From Blepharisma stoltei (lineage: Eukaryota; Ciliophora; Heterotrichea; Heterotrichida; Blepharismidae), in contig CAJZBQ010000011.1 in assembly GCA_914767885.1 (NCBI GenBank), forward strand, positions 186,001-250,000: 64,000 nucleotides of DNA, in the 5' to 3' direction. A model generated the notes under the pieces. That model had not been told where the DNA came from. It did not search any database and saw only the letters and a list, made by a program, of their open reading frames with translations. Of the stretch, positions 1 through 10,921 are shown piece by piece (within the stretch, counting starts at the first letter, position 1; every line of letters begins with the position of its first letter). Both the position numbers and the translations under genes were made by a program.

Positions 1-540
1 GAAATAAAATTTCGGAATAAGTGAGCAATATATTTAATTCTAGCCAAAGCAATAATTTTCGTATTTATAGTTATTTTTTATAATCCTTTTTTAGTTAACC
101 CTGTTAACTCAATGTTAAGAAAATGGCCACTCGTAATTGATGACAGTGACACCAAAAAATTATTTTAACTAATAAAGAACATAAATTAAAAAATAAATAT
201 ATAAAAATAAATTATCTTACTCCCCTTTATTGGATTAAATCATTGAAAAAATGCTATACTTCTTTGCTATAATTTCTTATAGCCTTCCACGTGTAGGTTT
301 CTGTTCCACACGTTGAAAAATCTTTTGCATGTGGAAGCAAGCCAATAAGCAGGAGGTTTTATCATAAATTTTTGGTATAACTATTATTATCAAAATGAGA
401 TCTTCAGCTATTTATATTAAATAGAGTACGTACCAAAAAAAAAATATTATACATTTTTTATTAATTTATATATTCACAAATTTAACTCTATAAATCCAAA
501 AAAATTAGTTAAAAAATTTACTCCCTAACCATGTGGGAAG
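1..540. other. Noncoding AT-rich flank
   Basis: No supported gene. It lies 3' of the minus-strand zinc-finger gene. A small imperfect inverted repeat at 291-335 (CTTCCACGTG ... CATGTGGAAG) resembles the shoulders of the palindromic insertions elsewhere in the window, but it is not inside a gene. Confidence 0.5.
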
Positions 541-1292
541 CTAGTGATCTTTTTCGAGGTGAGCTTTTAAGTGATATTTATTATAAAGGAACTTACCACA
601 TTTCTCGCAGGCAACTTGGGTCGATTTTTCATGCACTTGCATAAGATGCATTTTAAGTGCATACTTATTTTTAAATCTTTTCAAGCACGCTTCACATTTT
701 GATGCTCGTCTTCCAACGCGGTGAATTTTTCCTTGATGTTGCTTAAATCCTTTATAAGTTGAAAATCACTTGTTACAGGCTGAACAGAAGTTAGCCTTAC
801 TTTCTTTTATAGTTTCTGTGGAAATTTGACCAGAAATTTCTACTTGAAGGTTGCTAACATTAGAAATTGTTTCTTCGGTTTGCCAAAATGCTGATCCTGA
901 TAGTGAGACCGCATTTTCATCACGAGCGCATTCCAATGAGTTGGCTCCATGTCAGATTTTGATGATGTACATAATACATTTGGTCAAAATTTTTTAAAAT
1001 ATTATGACATTTGATCGAAATTCCATAATTTTTTTCAATCAAATGTCTCATTATCAAAAAGTTTCAAACAATTTTTGACCAAAAGACTTCAGTGAAATGC
1101 ACTATAATTGGACCTGCACTCCAATGAGTCTAATGAAAACTTTTCATGAAGTATCATATCGACGAATTTTATGAAATTCATACCGCAAAGCTGGCATGAA
1201 TAAGTTGGATTTACTTGCAGGTTGCTTGAATGAACTAATTCCAATACAATTGGTGATGGTAGTTTTTTTTGGGTAACTCTCGACGCTTCCAT
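541..1292 (-). CDS. C2H2 zinc-finger protein, interrupted by one IES
   Basis: Segments 1120-1292 and 541-931 join, after removal of a 178-bp insertion plus one 10-bp repeat copy, into about 187 aa ending in TAG. The rebuilt protein has a degenerate N-terminal Cys pair (CQLC) and three consecutive C2H2 fingers (CSAC...H..H, CEAC...H..H, CEKC...H..H), so nucleic-acid binding is likely. One conserved aromatic position, CNK-W-FSTYKGF, is encoded by TGA and is only sensible as Trp. Start ATG at 1292 is the first Met of the frame. Unspliced, the gene would stop right inside the insertion. No specific target can be inferred. Confidence 0.85.
942..1119. mobile_element. MITE-like IES, 10-bp TSD (family with 35226-35429)
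   Basis: Flanked by perfect 10-bp direct repeats TCCAATGAGT (932-941 and 1120-1129). It begins GGCTCCATG and ends GGACCTGCAC, like the element at 35226-35429. It is internally an imperfect inverted repeat (TTTGGTCAAAATT and GACATTTGAT shoulders). Excision restores the zinc-finger frame. Confidence 0.85.
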
Positions 1293-1962
1293 TTTCTTTT
1301 ATTCTTAATGGCGAAGTATTATTTTTTGAGAAAAGTATTCTTAAAGCATTTTTGAATTATTTATTGCTTAAAAATAAAAATTATTGTGGTATTGGAATTA
1401 TAATAAGCTCACTGATATTTAAAAAAAACATTTATTTTTGAAATTGCATTGATTATAAAATATTTGTTTTAACAATTTTGCTATTAATGTGTATTAGAAA
1501 TGTCACTGAATATATGCTTAAATTTAAAAGCTATAATCTATTGAGGCTCAAAATAAATAAAATTTATATAAATTAACAATAGAAATTTAATTAATATAAG
1601 CAATCAGAAATTTCGAAAATTAATTGATTTTTTTATTTTATTAGGAATTTAAATTATTATTATTATTTTAAAATCCTTAATCCAAGACCTGCTTATAGAT
1701 TTAAGATAAAGAACGTGAAACATTTATAAGCAAGTTAGTTTTAGAATTAACTATAATTGTTAAGTTAAAATTATGCATTGGATGAAAATATAAATGCCTT
1801 ATATTTTACTTTTTGGCTAGGAAGAATTCTCATCTAAATAGATAAGCGATTATATTTTATAATCAATATTTTACAATCAATATTTTACATTTCTGCTAGA
1901 TAAAATACATGAGGCGTTGATAAAAAATATTATTCTCAATTGAATATACAAAATATATCTAA
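1293..1962. other. Intergenic AT-rich spacer
   Basis: No open frame or RNA gene supported. Probably the 5' flank of the zinc-finger gene, followed by a complete MITE. Confidence 0.5.
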
Positions 1963-2349
1963 CTCCCCCCCCCCCTCCGTGAGCGAACAAAAAAATTTTG
2001 TTCGCTCACGGAGGGGGGTTAATTTTTTTTTTAAAAAAAATTTATATATATAAAATTTTATAAAAAATATTTTTTTCGAAATTTAAAAAAATCCTAATTT
2101 GCAAAAATTGGGAAGCAAATATTAATTTAATTTGCAAAATTTATGTTTTAAAACGCAATTTGTTTAAAATTAAAACAGAATTAGCTCTAGATTTCATTAT
2201 ACTAATTATCACTTATATATCAAAATTTTTTTCCATTAAAATTTTTTCTATTAAAAAAATTTTTGTTCACTCACGGAGGGGGTGGGTTTTGGTCAAAAAA
2301 TGGCGATTTTTCTAATGGTTTTGTTCGCTCACGGAGGGGGGGGGGGGAG
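1963..2349 (-). mobile_element. CTC-type MITE, family 1, intergenic
   Basis: Flanked by TAA (1960-1962, 2350-2352). Ends are CTCCCC...TCCGTGAGCGAACAAAA and its inverted copy. The family core (TTTTGATATATAAGTGATAA, reverse orientation here) is present. The left end folds back on a second inverted TIR copy, and the right end has a tandem TIR copy. Confidence 0.9.
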
Positions 2350-2625
2350 TAAATATTATAATTCAAAGACATACAAGTACTTATTAAATATAATTAATCA
2401 ATATTTATAGCAATCCATCAAATAAATAATTAGGAAATTTCGCATAAAATTCGTTTTTTAATTCTAATTAATCTTATTTGTGGCATTATAAAACCCATTC
2501 TAAAGATCAGTTTGGTGTTATAAAATAAAATTAATGAAATTGACAAATAAAATTTCGCGATCACTTAGTGCCTGGCTTCATTAATTAAAGCTTCATTCTT
2601 AATAAATTAATTATTATTTTAGAGT

Positions 2626-5027
2626 TTATCTATAGTCGAACCTCATCTTGAAAAGGAATTTCATTTTGACTTGAGCGACATCGTACACAATAAACTCATT
2701 ATAAAGTAACGATCCTTGAGTATTAGTAGGCTGTCCTGCTCCGGCTGGCACTTTGCATCCTTCTAGGTCTACATAACTTGTCTCAGGAGGTGCAGTTTTG
2801 CCACATCCTTTAGTACTGTGGCACCCTGCAGGCAAATTAGCTGCATTATAATCAGCAAAAAACTTTTCTGAAGGTGTTCCTATTGCTACTTGGCACAACA
2901 GCATACAGCCGATATTATTATCTCTACTCGTAAAGCAATAGTTCGCAGACTTACTTACCATATCAGCGAAATAAACCCCTTTTCCAAACATATATCCAGT
3001 TGCTGGAGCCTCTGGTGGAGCAATTCTCAGTCCTTGTGACAAAATTCCTACCCAATTAGTCAGTCTGCTACCATGCCACAATAGCATATCATTCCCAATT
3101 TTTGTGTTAAATCTTTCGTCTTCCCCATCTTTTGACAATCTGAAAATGTCCAAAACTGTTAGTCCATAGTTATTATGGGTTTGGGCATGGGTATTCTGAA
3201 CATATTGGCTTAAAAGTTGGAATACTGGGTCAGTTCTTTCTATTGGCTGAATTGCACATTTTAGCTTGGCATAGTGCTCGTCTACTGGGTTTCCTACACT
3301 TTTAGTTTCTAAAATATTTGTGGCGATTTTCATGTCAGTCAAAGACTCAATCATTGCAATTTTTTGCTGTAATTTTTCTTTGTTATTGATAGTGAAATTT
3401 GACATGTGCTGGAAACCGAAATCGTGAGGGATTAATGAGAAAAATTGGCTTGATAGTTGCTCTAGGCTGCCTTTTTCTTTTTTTTCTAGTACGCTTTCGA
3501 TTTTTTTCAAAACTTCTAAGCCTTGTTTTAGGTTGTTTGTGGAGAGCTTACCAAGTGGCATTTTTTTGGCATCGTAGCCGATTTCAGCTAGTACGAGGTT
3601 GATTTGTTTTAAGTCAAAAATGACGTTGATTAAGTCTTTTTGCATAAAATGCCATCGCTCGAATTAGTTCTATGTGAAACTATTCTATCCTCAAAAAATT
3701 TTTATATTATGGGTTCATTTTTTCCAGTCAATCTTTGGCAAGATTTGCTAGAAAGGTTAAATGCGTAGGTGAGAGGCTTTGGCTCTTGGATTTTAGCAAG
3801 CATAGGGTTTTGCTGCTTGACACACACGAGGAGGCAGAACATATGGAGAAGTCAAGCACAGAGCTTAGTAATGAATCCTATGAATGCCCATGAATTAGAG
3901 GTTTGGATTTAAAAGGCTCTCTATGAAAATTGTATAACGTTCTGTTATGGAATCAAAAAAACACGTTAAACACTGAATAAGTAATAAACAAGTAAGATTA
4001 AGTCTTTTACACGTCTGTCAAGCTTGCTTTCTGTTTTTACTTCTTCTTGACTATCTTTTAAAGCTTTTTTGGCTGGCTTTTCTTCTTCCTTTGTTTCTTC
4101 TTCATCATCGTATACAATTTCTAGCTCAATATAACCTCCTCTTGTTTTGTCTCTTAATTTACTTAAATATTCATTTTTTGCTCTCTCTAGGTCTCCCATA
4201 GGACCTTTTAATGCATTTTGTCCTGGGTAGCCCACTCTTCCCCATCTATTCCATACATAATATTGGTTTTGTGCAGTATCAGACTGAAGGAGCTGAATAA
4301 TATAATATTTATTTGCATTGTTTTTTATAGGAAATTATAGAAAATCTTTTAAAAAATCATAAAAAATATACCAATTATAATAAATAATAAAATCCCTAAA
4401 TAAATAAAAAAACAAGCTACAGCGAAGCAGTAGCCAACTATAAATGGCATATAGAATTTTTAGATAAAAATTTATTTTTATATCAGTTTGATTCAAAGTT
4501 GCTGACCAAATTTTAGTTGGCTCTTCAAAGACATGGCAATCTTTGGCCTTTGGGCAAATATTATCAACCGCACATCTTCCTTTGCGAATAGTTTTTACCA
4601 TAGTTGAGTCATCCTGCTTAGCTGGAGCTGGATCTGGTTTGTCTGCTTTCTTAGGAGATGGTGGAGGACTAGGAGAAGGGGATTTAGCAGCTTTTCTACC
4701 TCTTTTTGCAGGGAGATCTTTGGTAGTTGCTGAATCTTTTTTGGCTGGAGGTGGTGAAGGTGATTTTTTTGCAGGGACTTTTTTAGCTGGCTTTGGTGGA
4801 GGCGTTTTCTTTCCTTTTGCAGCTGGGGCGGCTTTAGGAGGAGGTGATTGATCCGAATCTGAGGAAGATGACTGGACAACTGGCTTGGCTTTTGTGGCTT
4901 TTTTCTTTTCTTCATCTTCTTTAGCAGCCTTAGCTTTAGTAGTCACTTTAGATTTTTTGTCATCTATTTTTGCCTTTTTAGTAGGAGGTGGAGGAGTTTT
5001 ATCTTTTGCTTTCCTTGTTTGGACCAT
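2626..5027 (-). CDS. Poly(ADP-ribose) polymerase (PARP1/2-like), two IESs
   Basis: Segments 4475-5027, 3996-4321 and 2626-3627 join into 626 aa. The order is a Lys/Pro/Ser-rich basic N-terminus (residues ~1-135, PARP2-like DNA-binding tail), a WGR domain (WNRWGRVG motif, ~140-280), an alpha-helical regulatory domain and an ART catalytic domain. The H-Y-E triad is visible: His in LLWHGSR (~478), Tyr in GKGVYFAD (~512), Glu in LLYNEFIVYD (~604). The family uses NAD+ to ADP-ribosylate proteins at DNA breaks in the nucleus. Both joints are in frame and rebuild conserved blocks (NQTDIKNN...YYIIQLLQ; RVKDLINVIFDLKQ). I chose the ATG at 5027 before MVQTRK; an upstream in-frame ATG at 5060 is possible. 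Confidence 0.93.
3641..3995 (+). mobile_element. Retroposon-like IES in PARP, 13-bp TSD
   Basis: Flanked by perfect 13-bp repeats GATTAAGTCTTTT (3628-3640, 3996-4008). 355 bp, GC-richer than its surroundings, no TIRs. Starts TGCATAAAATG, similar to other retroposon-like insertions here (TAAAATG near the start). Excision joins WGR and regulatory domains in frame. Confidence 0.8.
4330..4474. other. Short IES in PARP WGR domain
   Basis: 145 bp between 8-bp repeats TTTTTATA (4322-4329, 4475-4482). AT-rich with in-frame stops. Removal of repeat plus body (153 bp) rebuilds the first strands of the WGR domain. Confidence 0.85.
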
Positions 5028-5505
5028 TTTTATTATACTGAAATGTCGGAAATGAACCAAATTCAGACTTATATCGCTTTAAATGATGCAAAGTGCTTTT
5101 TTAATCAATATCAAGAAAATTAATGAACAGATTTCTAGCTCTGCCAAAAATATTTTCTTAAAAAAGCTGAATTATTAGCATTTTACTAAATATTTTTCCG
5201 AAATCATTCCTATTTCAGACTTAAATAACACAAATATTAAGGATTTCTGGGCATATTTTACGAATGATTCCAAGCACACTGGTAATTTATCTGAAATCTT
5301 TCTAAATTTATTAATTGGTGAACAAAATTGAAAGAAAATTACTGAAAACGAATAAAGGGAGAAAGTTAGCTAAAAACATGAGAAAAATTTATATACCGAA
5401 TTACAATGAATAAAAGAATACCTACTGATAATTTCTATATTCTTTCAATATATAAAATAAGTTAGGCTAGCCAGCATTAATGTAATTAGATATAATTCAA
5501 ATTTC
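5028..5505. other. Intergenic spacer
   Basis: AT-rich, between the 5' end of PARP and the 3' end of IST1 (both minus strand). No gene seen. Confidence 0.5.
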
Positions 5506-6654
5506 TTATTTTAGCTTTCTAAACCTTGCTTCTAATGAATCAAAATCATCAGGCACCGGATTTTGAGGTGGAGGAATTTGGGCTTCTGAAGGAGGTGGAG
5601 GCTTGTATGGATTCTGTGAAGGTGGAGGAGGCTGATATGGATTTTGAGGGGCTGGAGTCGATTTATAAGGATTTGGAGGAGAAGGAGGGGAAGGAGGAGC
5701 TTGCTCATTCTGTGGAGGTGGAGGAGGGGTTTGATAGTTCGCTGGTGGCTGTGAAGGCGGTGGTGGAGGTGGAGGATATTGGGCTTGATATCCTTCTGGA
5801 GGAGGTGGATATCCTTGATAACCTTGTGGTGGTGGATATTGTCCAGGCCCAGGATATCCTTGTGGAGGTGGTGGGGGATACTGAGCTGGTGGATAATTTG
5901 GCATGCCAGGATACCCAGCTGGCTGGGGATTGTACTGTGGGGTATACCCAGTAGGTGGTACAATATTTTGAATATTCTAAATAACTCTTACGTGTCTCAC
6001 ATCATTCTTCGGTACATAATCTACTCTTTTCTCGCTCGCAATTTCTTGTAGCTTTACTGTCTTCTCTTCTTCAGTAGGGACGACAGCAACTAATTTTGCC
6101 AAAACACTTTTATTGACGAACCCATCTCTATCGTCATTTGCATGCTTGCAGAAATCGATCCCATATTTGCCTGCGAATTGTGCACGGACTTCTATTAATT
6201 CAGGGCATTCACAATCTAGTCAAGAAAACTTGCTTTTTATATGAATTTTTCTATAAATAATTATTTTTAATAAAAATATTTCAAATAAAGCGGTTTTCTT
6301 TCACAAAAATATGGTCCATTCACAACGGCTTGCAGACCATATTAAAGTTTCTATCGCTGCACGGAGGTCTGGAGGCACTGAACGTGATTCGGAGATTTGG
6401 CGGATTCTTTCAATGCATTGGGCACATATAATGCTAATTACTTCAAGAGCGGCGATGTGGTTTTCTGTATTGATGTATCCCTCTACCTTTATCATAGCCA
6501 TCTCTTCTTGGCCATTTCTTAGGTAGCCGGCGATCTCATCTTTCAGACTATAGTTACGAGCCATTTTCTTGTTTTTGAGGATTCCTATGCGTGTCACTCC
6601 CATTTGGAGATTTGTACGTAATCTCTCTGCACTGTAGTTAGGAGCATTTCCCAT
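5506..6654 (-). CDS. IST1: IST1-like ESCRT-III regulator
   Basis: Segments 6317-6654, 5992-6205 and 5506-5976 give 340 aa. The N-terminal Ist1 domain (ERLRTNLQMGVTRIGILKNKK; EVI...ETLIWSASRCECPELIEVRAQFAGKYG) is followed by a long Pro/Tyr/Gln-rich linker and a C-terminal MIT-interacting motif ending LEARFRKLK. This is the layout of IST1 proteins, which bind Vps4 and ESCRT-III during membrane scission. A 102-bp IES and a 15-nt intron interrupt it. The Pro-rich tail produces misleading open frames on the opposite strand. Start ATG at 6654 (MGNAPNYSAERLR). Confidence 0.92.
5977..5991 (-). other. 15-nt intron in IST1
   Basis: GTAAGAGTTATTTAG on the minus strand. Contains an in-frame TAG. Removal joins NDVRH to NIQNIVPPTG. 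Confidence 0.88.
6215..6316. mobile_element. Short TIR-like IES, 9-bp TSD, in IST1
   Basis: 102 bp between perfect 9-bp repeats CATTCACAA (6206-6214, 6317-6325). Subterminal inverted motif AAGAAAAC..GC near both ends. Excision joins SASRC to ECPELIEVRAQF, the conserved Ist1 block. Confidence 0.85.
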
Positions 6655-7077
6655 TTTTTATATTCGCCTTATTAAAATCAGAAGGAAATGGCCTGAATTC
6701 ATAAGAAAAACATTAAAAAATATTCAGAATTGCAGGAAACTCATATTATAATGCAATAAGAAAAATTCAGAAATATAATCAATAATATTCTTTAATTAAA
6801 TTTTATAAATTTTATTTTTGAAAGACTAGATATTTTGAAACCGATTTATTCCAGAGAATATAGAACAATTAGATTTTTAAGGTAATTATTTCTTTTCTAA
6901 CGAATTACAAGTTTTTTGATAATTTTTATCTTTAATAAATTTATTTTGTTATAAAAAATAGCTTTTAAATAAAAAATCCAGCGATTTTGAATGCTTAATC
7001 TTTATATCTTGGGGTGGATAATTTAAATTTCTCATACACTTTACAAACACGACATAATAAAGATGGTCCTTAAAATT
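6655..7077. other. Intergenic spacer
   Basis: AT-rich. Nothing supported. Confidence 0.5.
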
Positions 7078-7398
7078 TTAATTACTACCTGTTAAGTGAC
7101 GATAAATAAACTTTGCAATATTTAAATGTGTAGCTGCTCGGCTTTGCAATAGTCTCTCGTACTCAGGCCCTAAAAACTCGACTTCTCTAATAAAAGACGC
7201 TAATCCTAATACCCCATCTAAATTTTTTGGCAGCGATCTGATCTTGATTTTCTTAGGCTTAGAATGATTTTTCTTTGAGTGAAACCTTCTTATTCTAAGT
7301 GCGACAGGCCCTAAAATTTCGAAAAGATCTCTTAAAATGTCATGTGAACAAAACTTGAGTCGATCAGATTTACGAATAATGGAGAGTGGGCTTTTCAT
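7078..7398 (-). CDS. Small basic hypothetical protein
   Basis: Uninterrupted 106-aa frame with ATG start at 7398 and TAA stop. Rich in Lys/Arg (KKNHSKPKKIKIRSLPKN) with a helical C-terminal half (ASFIREVEFLGPEYERLL...LNIAKFIYRHL). No family recognised. GC content is above the flanks, which supports coding. Function unknown. Confidence 0.5.
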   Translation of the reverse strand: MKSPLSIIRKSDRLKFCSHDILRDLFEILGPVALRIRRFHSKKNHSKPKKIKIRSLPKNLDGVLGLASFIREVEFLGPEYERLLQSRAATHLNIAKFIYRHLTGSN

Positions 7399-7942
7399 GC
7401 TTGTAAAAATTATTTTTGGGCTGTAAAATTGTGTTAAAATGATGTCTGATACATAAGAAAAAGAGATTTTACTATGGTTTAATTATTATCTCTATCAGAT
7501 TTTTATTTTGATTAAAATGGTAGACAATTACTATCATATCTCTCTTATTATTTTATAATAATTAAAATTAGAAATACGTCTAATAAGTGGACTTTAGTAG
7601 GGAAACTTGATGAATATTTTTGCTATTAAATACGACATTTAATATCCTAATTAAGAAAGAGATATCTTTTTATAATGGTAAACATGCCATAATTTATGTA
7701 AAATATTAGCCTTAGTCTTATATAGATATACCTAAGCCTAGATTTGGTTCGGGTTGTACCGATATCTCCTGACGCCACCTAGGGAGTTCACAAACTAACA
7801 TTTTTGGTAAAATCAACTCCTGGGTGACCTCAGAAGCCCAAGCCAAAACAAAGCTCTAACTATAATGATATAAAATCTTTTTAAATAATGCAATGCAAGA
7901 TGGCTTAGATTATTAACACCGCCTAAATCTAATAAATAAATA
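7399..7942. other. Intergenic region with a GC-richer island
   Basis: Mostly AT-rich, but about 7725-7870 is markedly GC-richer (contains GGTTCGGGTTGTACC and GACGCCACCTAGGGAG). No ORF is supported. It could be a short retroposon-like insertion or an ncRNA, and I cannot decide. Confidence 0.35.
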
Positions 7943-8302
7943 ATGGGTAGAGGACAATTTTATTCTCAAAGACTTACTCCTTATCAAGGCCAAAAACGAT
8001 GCTATGGCTTCTTTGAGTGTGATAACTGTGAAAGATACTGGGAAAGTGCCTACAGCTGAGCTAACATGGGACAGCAATGCAGGAGTTGTCTAAGTAATGT
8101 ATATCCATGGTCCCAAAAAAGCTTAGAGGTGATTGGGGTGTTTAGATGTGGAGAAAGATCACATGAAAAAGAGCTCTGTGAAATGTGCAGCTTCCTAGGA
8201 TACAGCTGTGTAGACTATGATCTTGAAAGCAATAGTGACTATGATGAGCCAGATTACTCAGAAGAGGACTCTGAGGACTCTGATTATTGTTATTACTATT
8301 AG
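7943..8302 (+). CDS. ZAR1-like 3CxxC zinc-finger protein (short paralog)
   Basis: About 119 aa from ATG 7943. Three CxxC pairs in the order of the zf-3CxxC/ZAR1 fold: ECDNC, CRSC, LCEMC...YSC, plus the signature SAYS-W-A with Trp encoded by TGA at 8059-8061. The acidic Asp/Ser/Tyr-rich C-terminus is not in the paralog at 11348. ZAR1-family domains bind RNA in animals; that role here is inference. It aligns with the paralog through LTPYQG....RxYGFF.C..C.R.W.S.YSWAN.GQQC..C..NVYP. Confidence 0.88.
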
Positions 8303-8363
8303 CTGAAGGGTGATTGCTATTAAGTTTTAATAATTAATATTGTAATAAATATAGTTTTATAAT

Positions 8364-10141
8364 ATGGAAGATATCTCAAGCATTTATTCAATTATTAGAA
8401 GCAAGAAGAACTTACCTAGCAATTTAGCCAATTACATTAAAGAATTAGCTAAAGTATTGCTGAGATTAAAGAGAACAAGAGAGTGAAATTCTAGTATAGA
8501 GAAAGAGTGGTATGAGGAGCAAATAATCACATTCAGAGGGTTATGCATGTCTAGTAATCCAAATTTTGCAACTATTACGAGTGTTCTTACTCCATCCCCT
8601 CAGTGAGCGAACAAAAACATTGGGGAAATCCCTATTTTTTGCCCAAAAACCCACCCTCCGTGAGCGAACACAAAAAATTTTGATATATAAATGATAATTA
8701 GTATAATGAAATATGTAGCTAATTCTGTTTAATTTTAAACAAATTGCGTTTTAAAACATAAATTTTATAAATTAAATTAATATTTGCTTTCCAATTTTTA
8801 TGAATTGGGATTTTTTTAAATTTTGAAAAAATATAACATAAAATTTATATATACATTTTTTTAAAAATAAATTAACCCCCTCCGTGAGCAGGCAAAATTG
8901 TTCTGTTCGCTCACGGGGGGAAGTTAGAGAAATTGAGGCAAAATTTTTTGAAATTTATGCGAACCCTTTCATTGAAGCTGGAGATAATATATCTGATTTT
9001 ATTGAGGATGAAGACAATTTTGACTTAAAATTGTTAAAGATAATGGAGAAAGTCATCAAAAAAGCAATATTTCATGACGGCCAACTGCAAGATTTAAAGA
9101 AAACAATAAGCTTTCTACTCGAGAAATTAGAAAGCTATTATCTACCTCGAAGCATTTACATTGAATCCCTATTAAGAAATCTTTTAGTCTCAGAAAACAA
9201 CGAGCAAGCTAATTCAGACTACATATGAGATTTATGCCATACGCTATTTTACGGGTGAGGTAAAAAAGTACACTGTACTTTTTTTCAACCCCTCCGAAAA
9301 CCTATAAAAATCACTGTAATTTCCAAAAAATGGAATTTTGGGGTGAAAAAGTGATACTTTTTAATTTTTCTAAACAGGGGGGCGAAAAAAGTGCACGATG
9401 ATACAGTCATTTTTATAGTTTTTTCGGAATGGGTTGAAAAATAACAGTGTGCTTTTTACCTCACTTTTATTTTACGATACCCAAGCCTACCTCGACCATC
9501 AACGCTTAAATATAATCTGCCACAATTTCCAATATTCCCCTGAAACCCGAACTCTTTTTACCCCAGAACTATTTCCTAAAAAATTGGTATTAAAAGTAAC
9601 AAGTCCTCTAACAAAATACAACCCAAAATACGAAAAAATTGGAGAAGACCAAATATTTTTGCCGCAAGGCAAAGAAATCACTATTTCTGGTCTCGGATTT
9701 GAAGAATCGCCTAGGTTTTGCAAAGACAGACTTGTAATAGGCGGGAGATTATTAAACGATATATCAGAGCTTGATATTTTGATGGAGCCTGACGATAAAA
9801 CGCTAAACCATTACCAATTTTTAATTATCTGCGCATCTGATGGGTACTATTTAATAGATACCTCAAGCTCTCCGAATTCAGCAAGTATTGGGTTAAGCAT
9901 CAGTTCTACAGTCTTGGTTGAAGGAATGCTGCTAAAATTAGGAAAATTTAAGATAATTAATGTTCACAAAATCGAACCAAGAGGAGATGAAAAAGTTTTT
10001 CACTATCAGAGTCTTACTGGAGTCCCTCTAAATGTAATTCCTAAAGCAGTTATAACAACAGAAAAGCCTTGGGAGTATAAGAGAGGAGACAATATCAATC
10101 GTATTGAACTAAGTGTAAGCAGAAGCCAAATTAAGTTATAG
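8364..10141 (+). CDS. FHA-like domain protein, two mobile insertions
   Basis: Segments 8364-8589, 8927-9253 and 9477-10141 join into 405 aa. The N-terminal half is helical (MEDISSIYSIIRSKKNLP...). The C-terminal part has the spacing of a forkhead-associated domain: IGGRLLNDISE, LNHYQFLI, YYLIDTSSSPNSASIGL, LLKLGKFKI. FHA domains bind phosphothreonine; the key Arg/Ser/His set is only partly recognisable, so the assignment is tentative. TGA codons (REWNSS; DYIWDLCH) read as Trp. A MITE and a long-TIR element interrupt it, and both joints are in frame. A palindrome follows the TAG stop by about 15 bp. Confidence 0.8.
8590..8923 (+). mobile_element. CTC-type MITE, family 1, in FHA-like gene
   Basis: TTA flanks (8587-8589, 8924-8926). 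Full family-1 layout with tandem TIR at left, the GATATATAAATGATAATTAG core and terminal hairpin at right (last base pair decayed, ...GGGGAAG). Excision gives SVL-REIEAKFF. Confidence 0.9.
9254..9467. mobile_element. Long-TIR element with 9-bp TSD (Mutator-like MITE)
   Basis: Perfect 9-bp repeats TATTTTACG (9245-9253, 9468-9476). The termini GTGAGGTAAAAA...TTTTTACCTCAC begin inverted repeats of about 60 bp (including CTATAAAAATCACTGTA and its partner). Excision joins CHTLFY to DTQAYLDH in frame. TSD length and long TIRs resemble non-autonomous MULEs (inference). Confidence 0.85.
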
Positions 10142-10155
10142 AAAATTCACTTTGA

Positions 10156-10276
10156 TATAGCCCTATCAGTGGGAGAATTGCCCGCTGAGTTCACAATTTG
10201 GTCCGACAAAAGCTAATAATTTTGGCGGACCAAATTGTAATTATAACGGGCAATTCACCGACTGATAGGGTTCTCT
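10156..10276. repeat. Palindromic element just 3' of the FHA-like gene
   Basis: Arms CCCTATCAGT..GAATTGCCCG and CGGGCAATTC...ACTGATAGGG surround a second inverted pair (CAATTTGGTCCG / CGGACCAAATTG). TA at both shoulders. Likely a palindromic IES in the 3' flank. A transcript hairpin is the alternative. Confidence 0.6.
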
Positions 10277-10361
10277 ATTGACGTATAAATTTTATGCTGC
10301 CATAGCTGGGATCGCCTACTAGCTGGACTAACTTGGCTCCAGGAAAGGTGCTATACGCTAA

Positions 10362-10620
10362 CTCCCCCCCTCCGTGAGCGAACAAAATTTTTTATGGGAA
10401 AAAATTTTGATATATAAGTGATCACTATTATCATGAAATCGAGCTAATTCTGATTAATTTAAAAATAAATTACGTTTTAAAACATAAATATTACAAATTA
10501 AATTAATATTTGCCTTTCAATTTTCGAGAAGTGGAAATTCCGAAATAAATTTTTTAAAAAAAAAAAAAAAATTAACCCCAATCCATGAGGAACAAGTTTT
10601 TGTTTGTTCGCTCACGGACC
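10362..10620 (+). mobile_element. CTC-type MITE, family 1, damaged right end
   Basis: Left TAA (10359-10361) and intact left TIR and core. The right hairpin reads GTTCGCTCACGGACCTGAG, and the expected TAA is TGC. It abuts a GC-richer block. Confidence 0.7.
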
Positions 10621-10921
10621 TGAGTGCAAATGGGTGTGTGGCCCAACCAAAATTCCACCTTCTTGAATTTCCTTGGCACTCACTTGATCTAAAGATCAGC
10701 TTGCTAGGTTAGAACCACCCACTGTAGGGTGCCCCAATAGTCCCAATAGATGAAAATTATATAAGAGGCAAAACCTGTGTATCCTATCGAGGGACAGAAA
10801 ACCTTTGGGGGAAAATAAAGCTTCCCTCTATGGCTAAGAATCCCCAAGCCTGAAGGCCTACTTCAAAAGGGACAGAGTCCCTACTTTCAGCTTCATCAGA
10901 ATAGGCCCAACCAGCTCCATA
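10621..10921. mobile_element. GC-richer insertion with 10-bp direct repeats
   Basis: The direct repeats GGCCCAACCA (10640-10649 and 10904-10913) bracket 254 bp whose composition is unlike the neighbours. No TIR. It resembles the retroposon-like IESs but lacks a clear tail, and the host frame is uncertain. Confidence 0.4.

Noticed and set aside
4543-4851. Gly/Ala-rich plus-strand frame opposite the PARP N-terminus
   Set aside because: Shadow of the Lys/Pro/Ala-rich PARP tail. The same applies to the frames opposite the IST1 proline-rich tail (5526-6051).
7740-7760. GGTTCGGGTT as a tRNA B box
   Set aside because: No cloverleaf could be folded around it and no A box at the right distance was seen.
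8059-8061. TGA as selenocysteine
   Set aside because: TGA occurs in many unrelated proteins at Trp-compatible sites and aligns with TGG in a paralog. No SECIS-like element was sought or needed.
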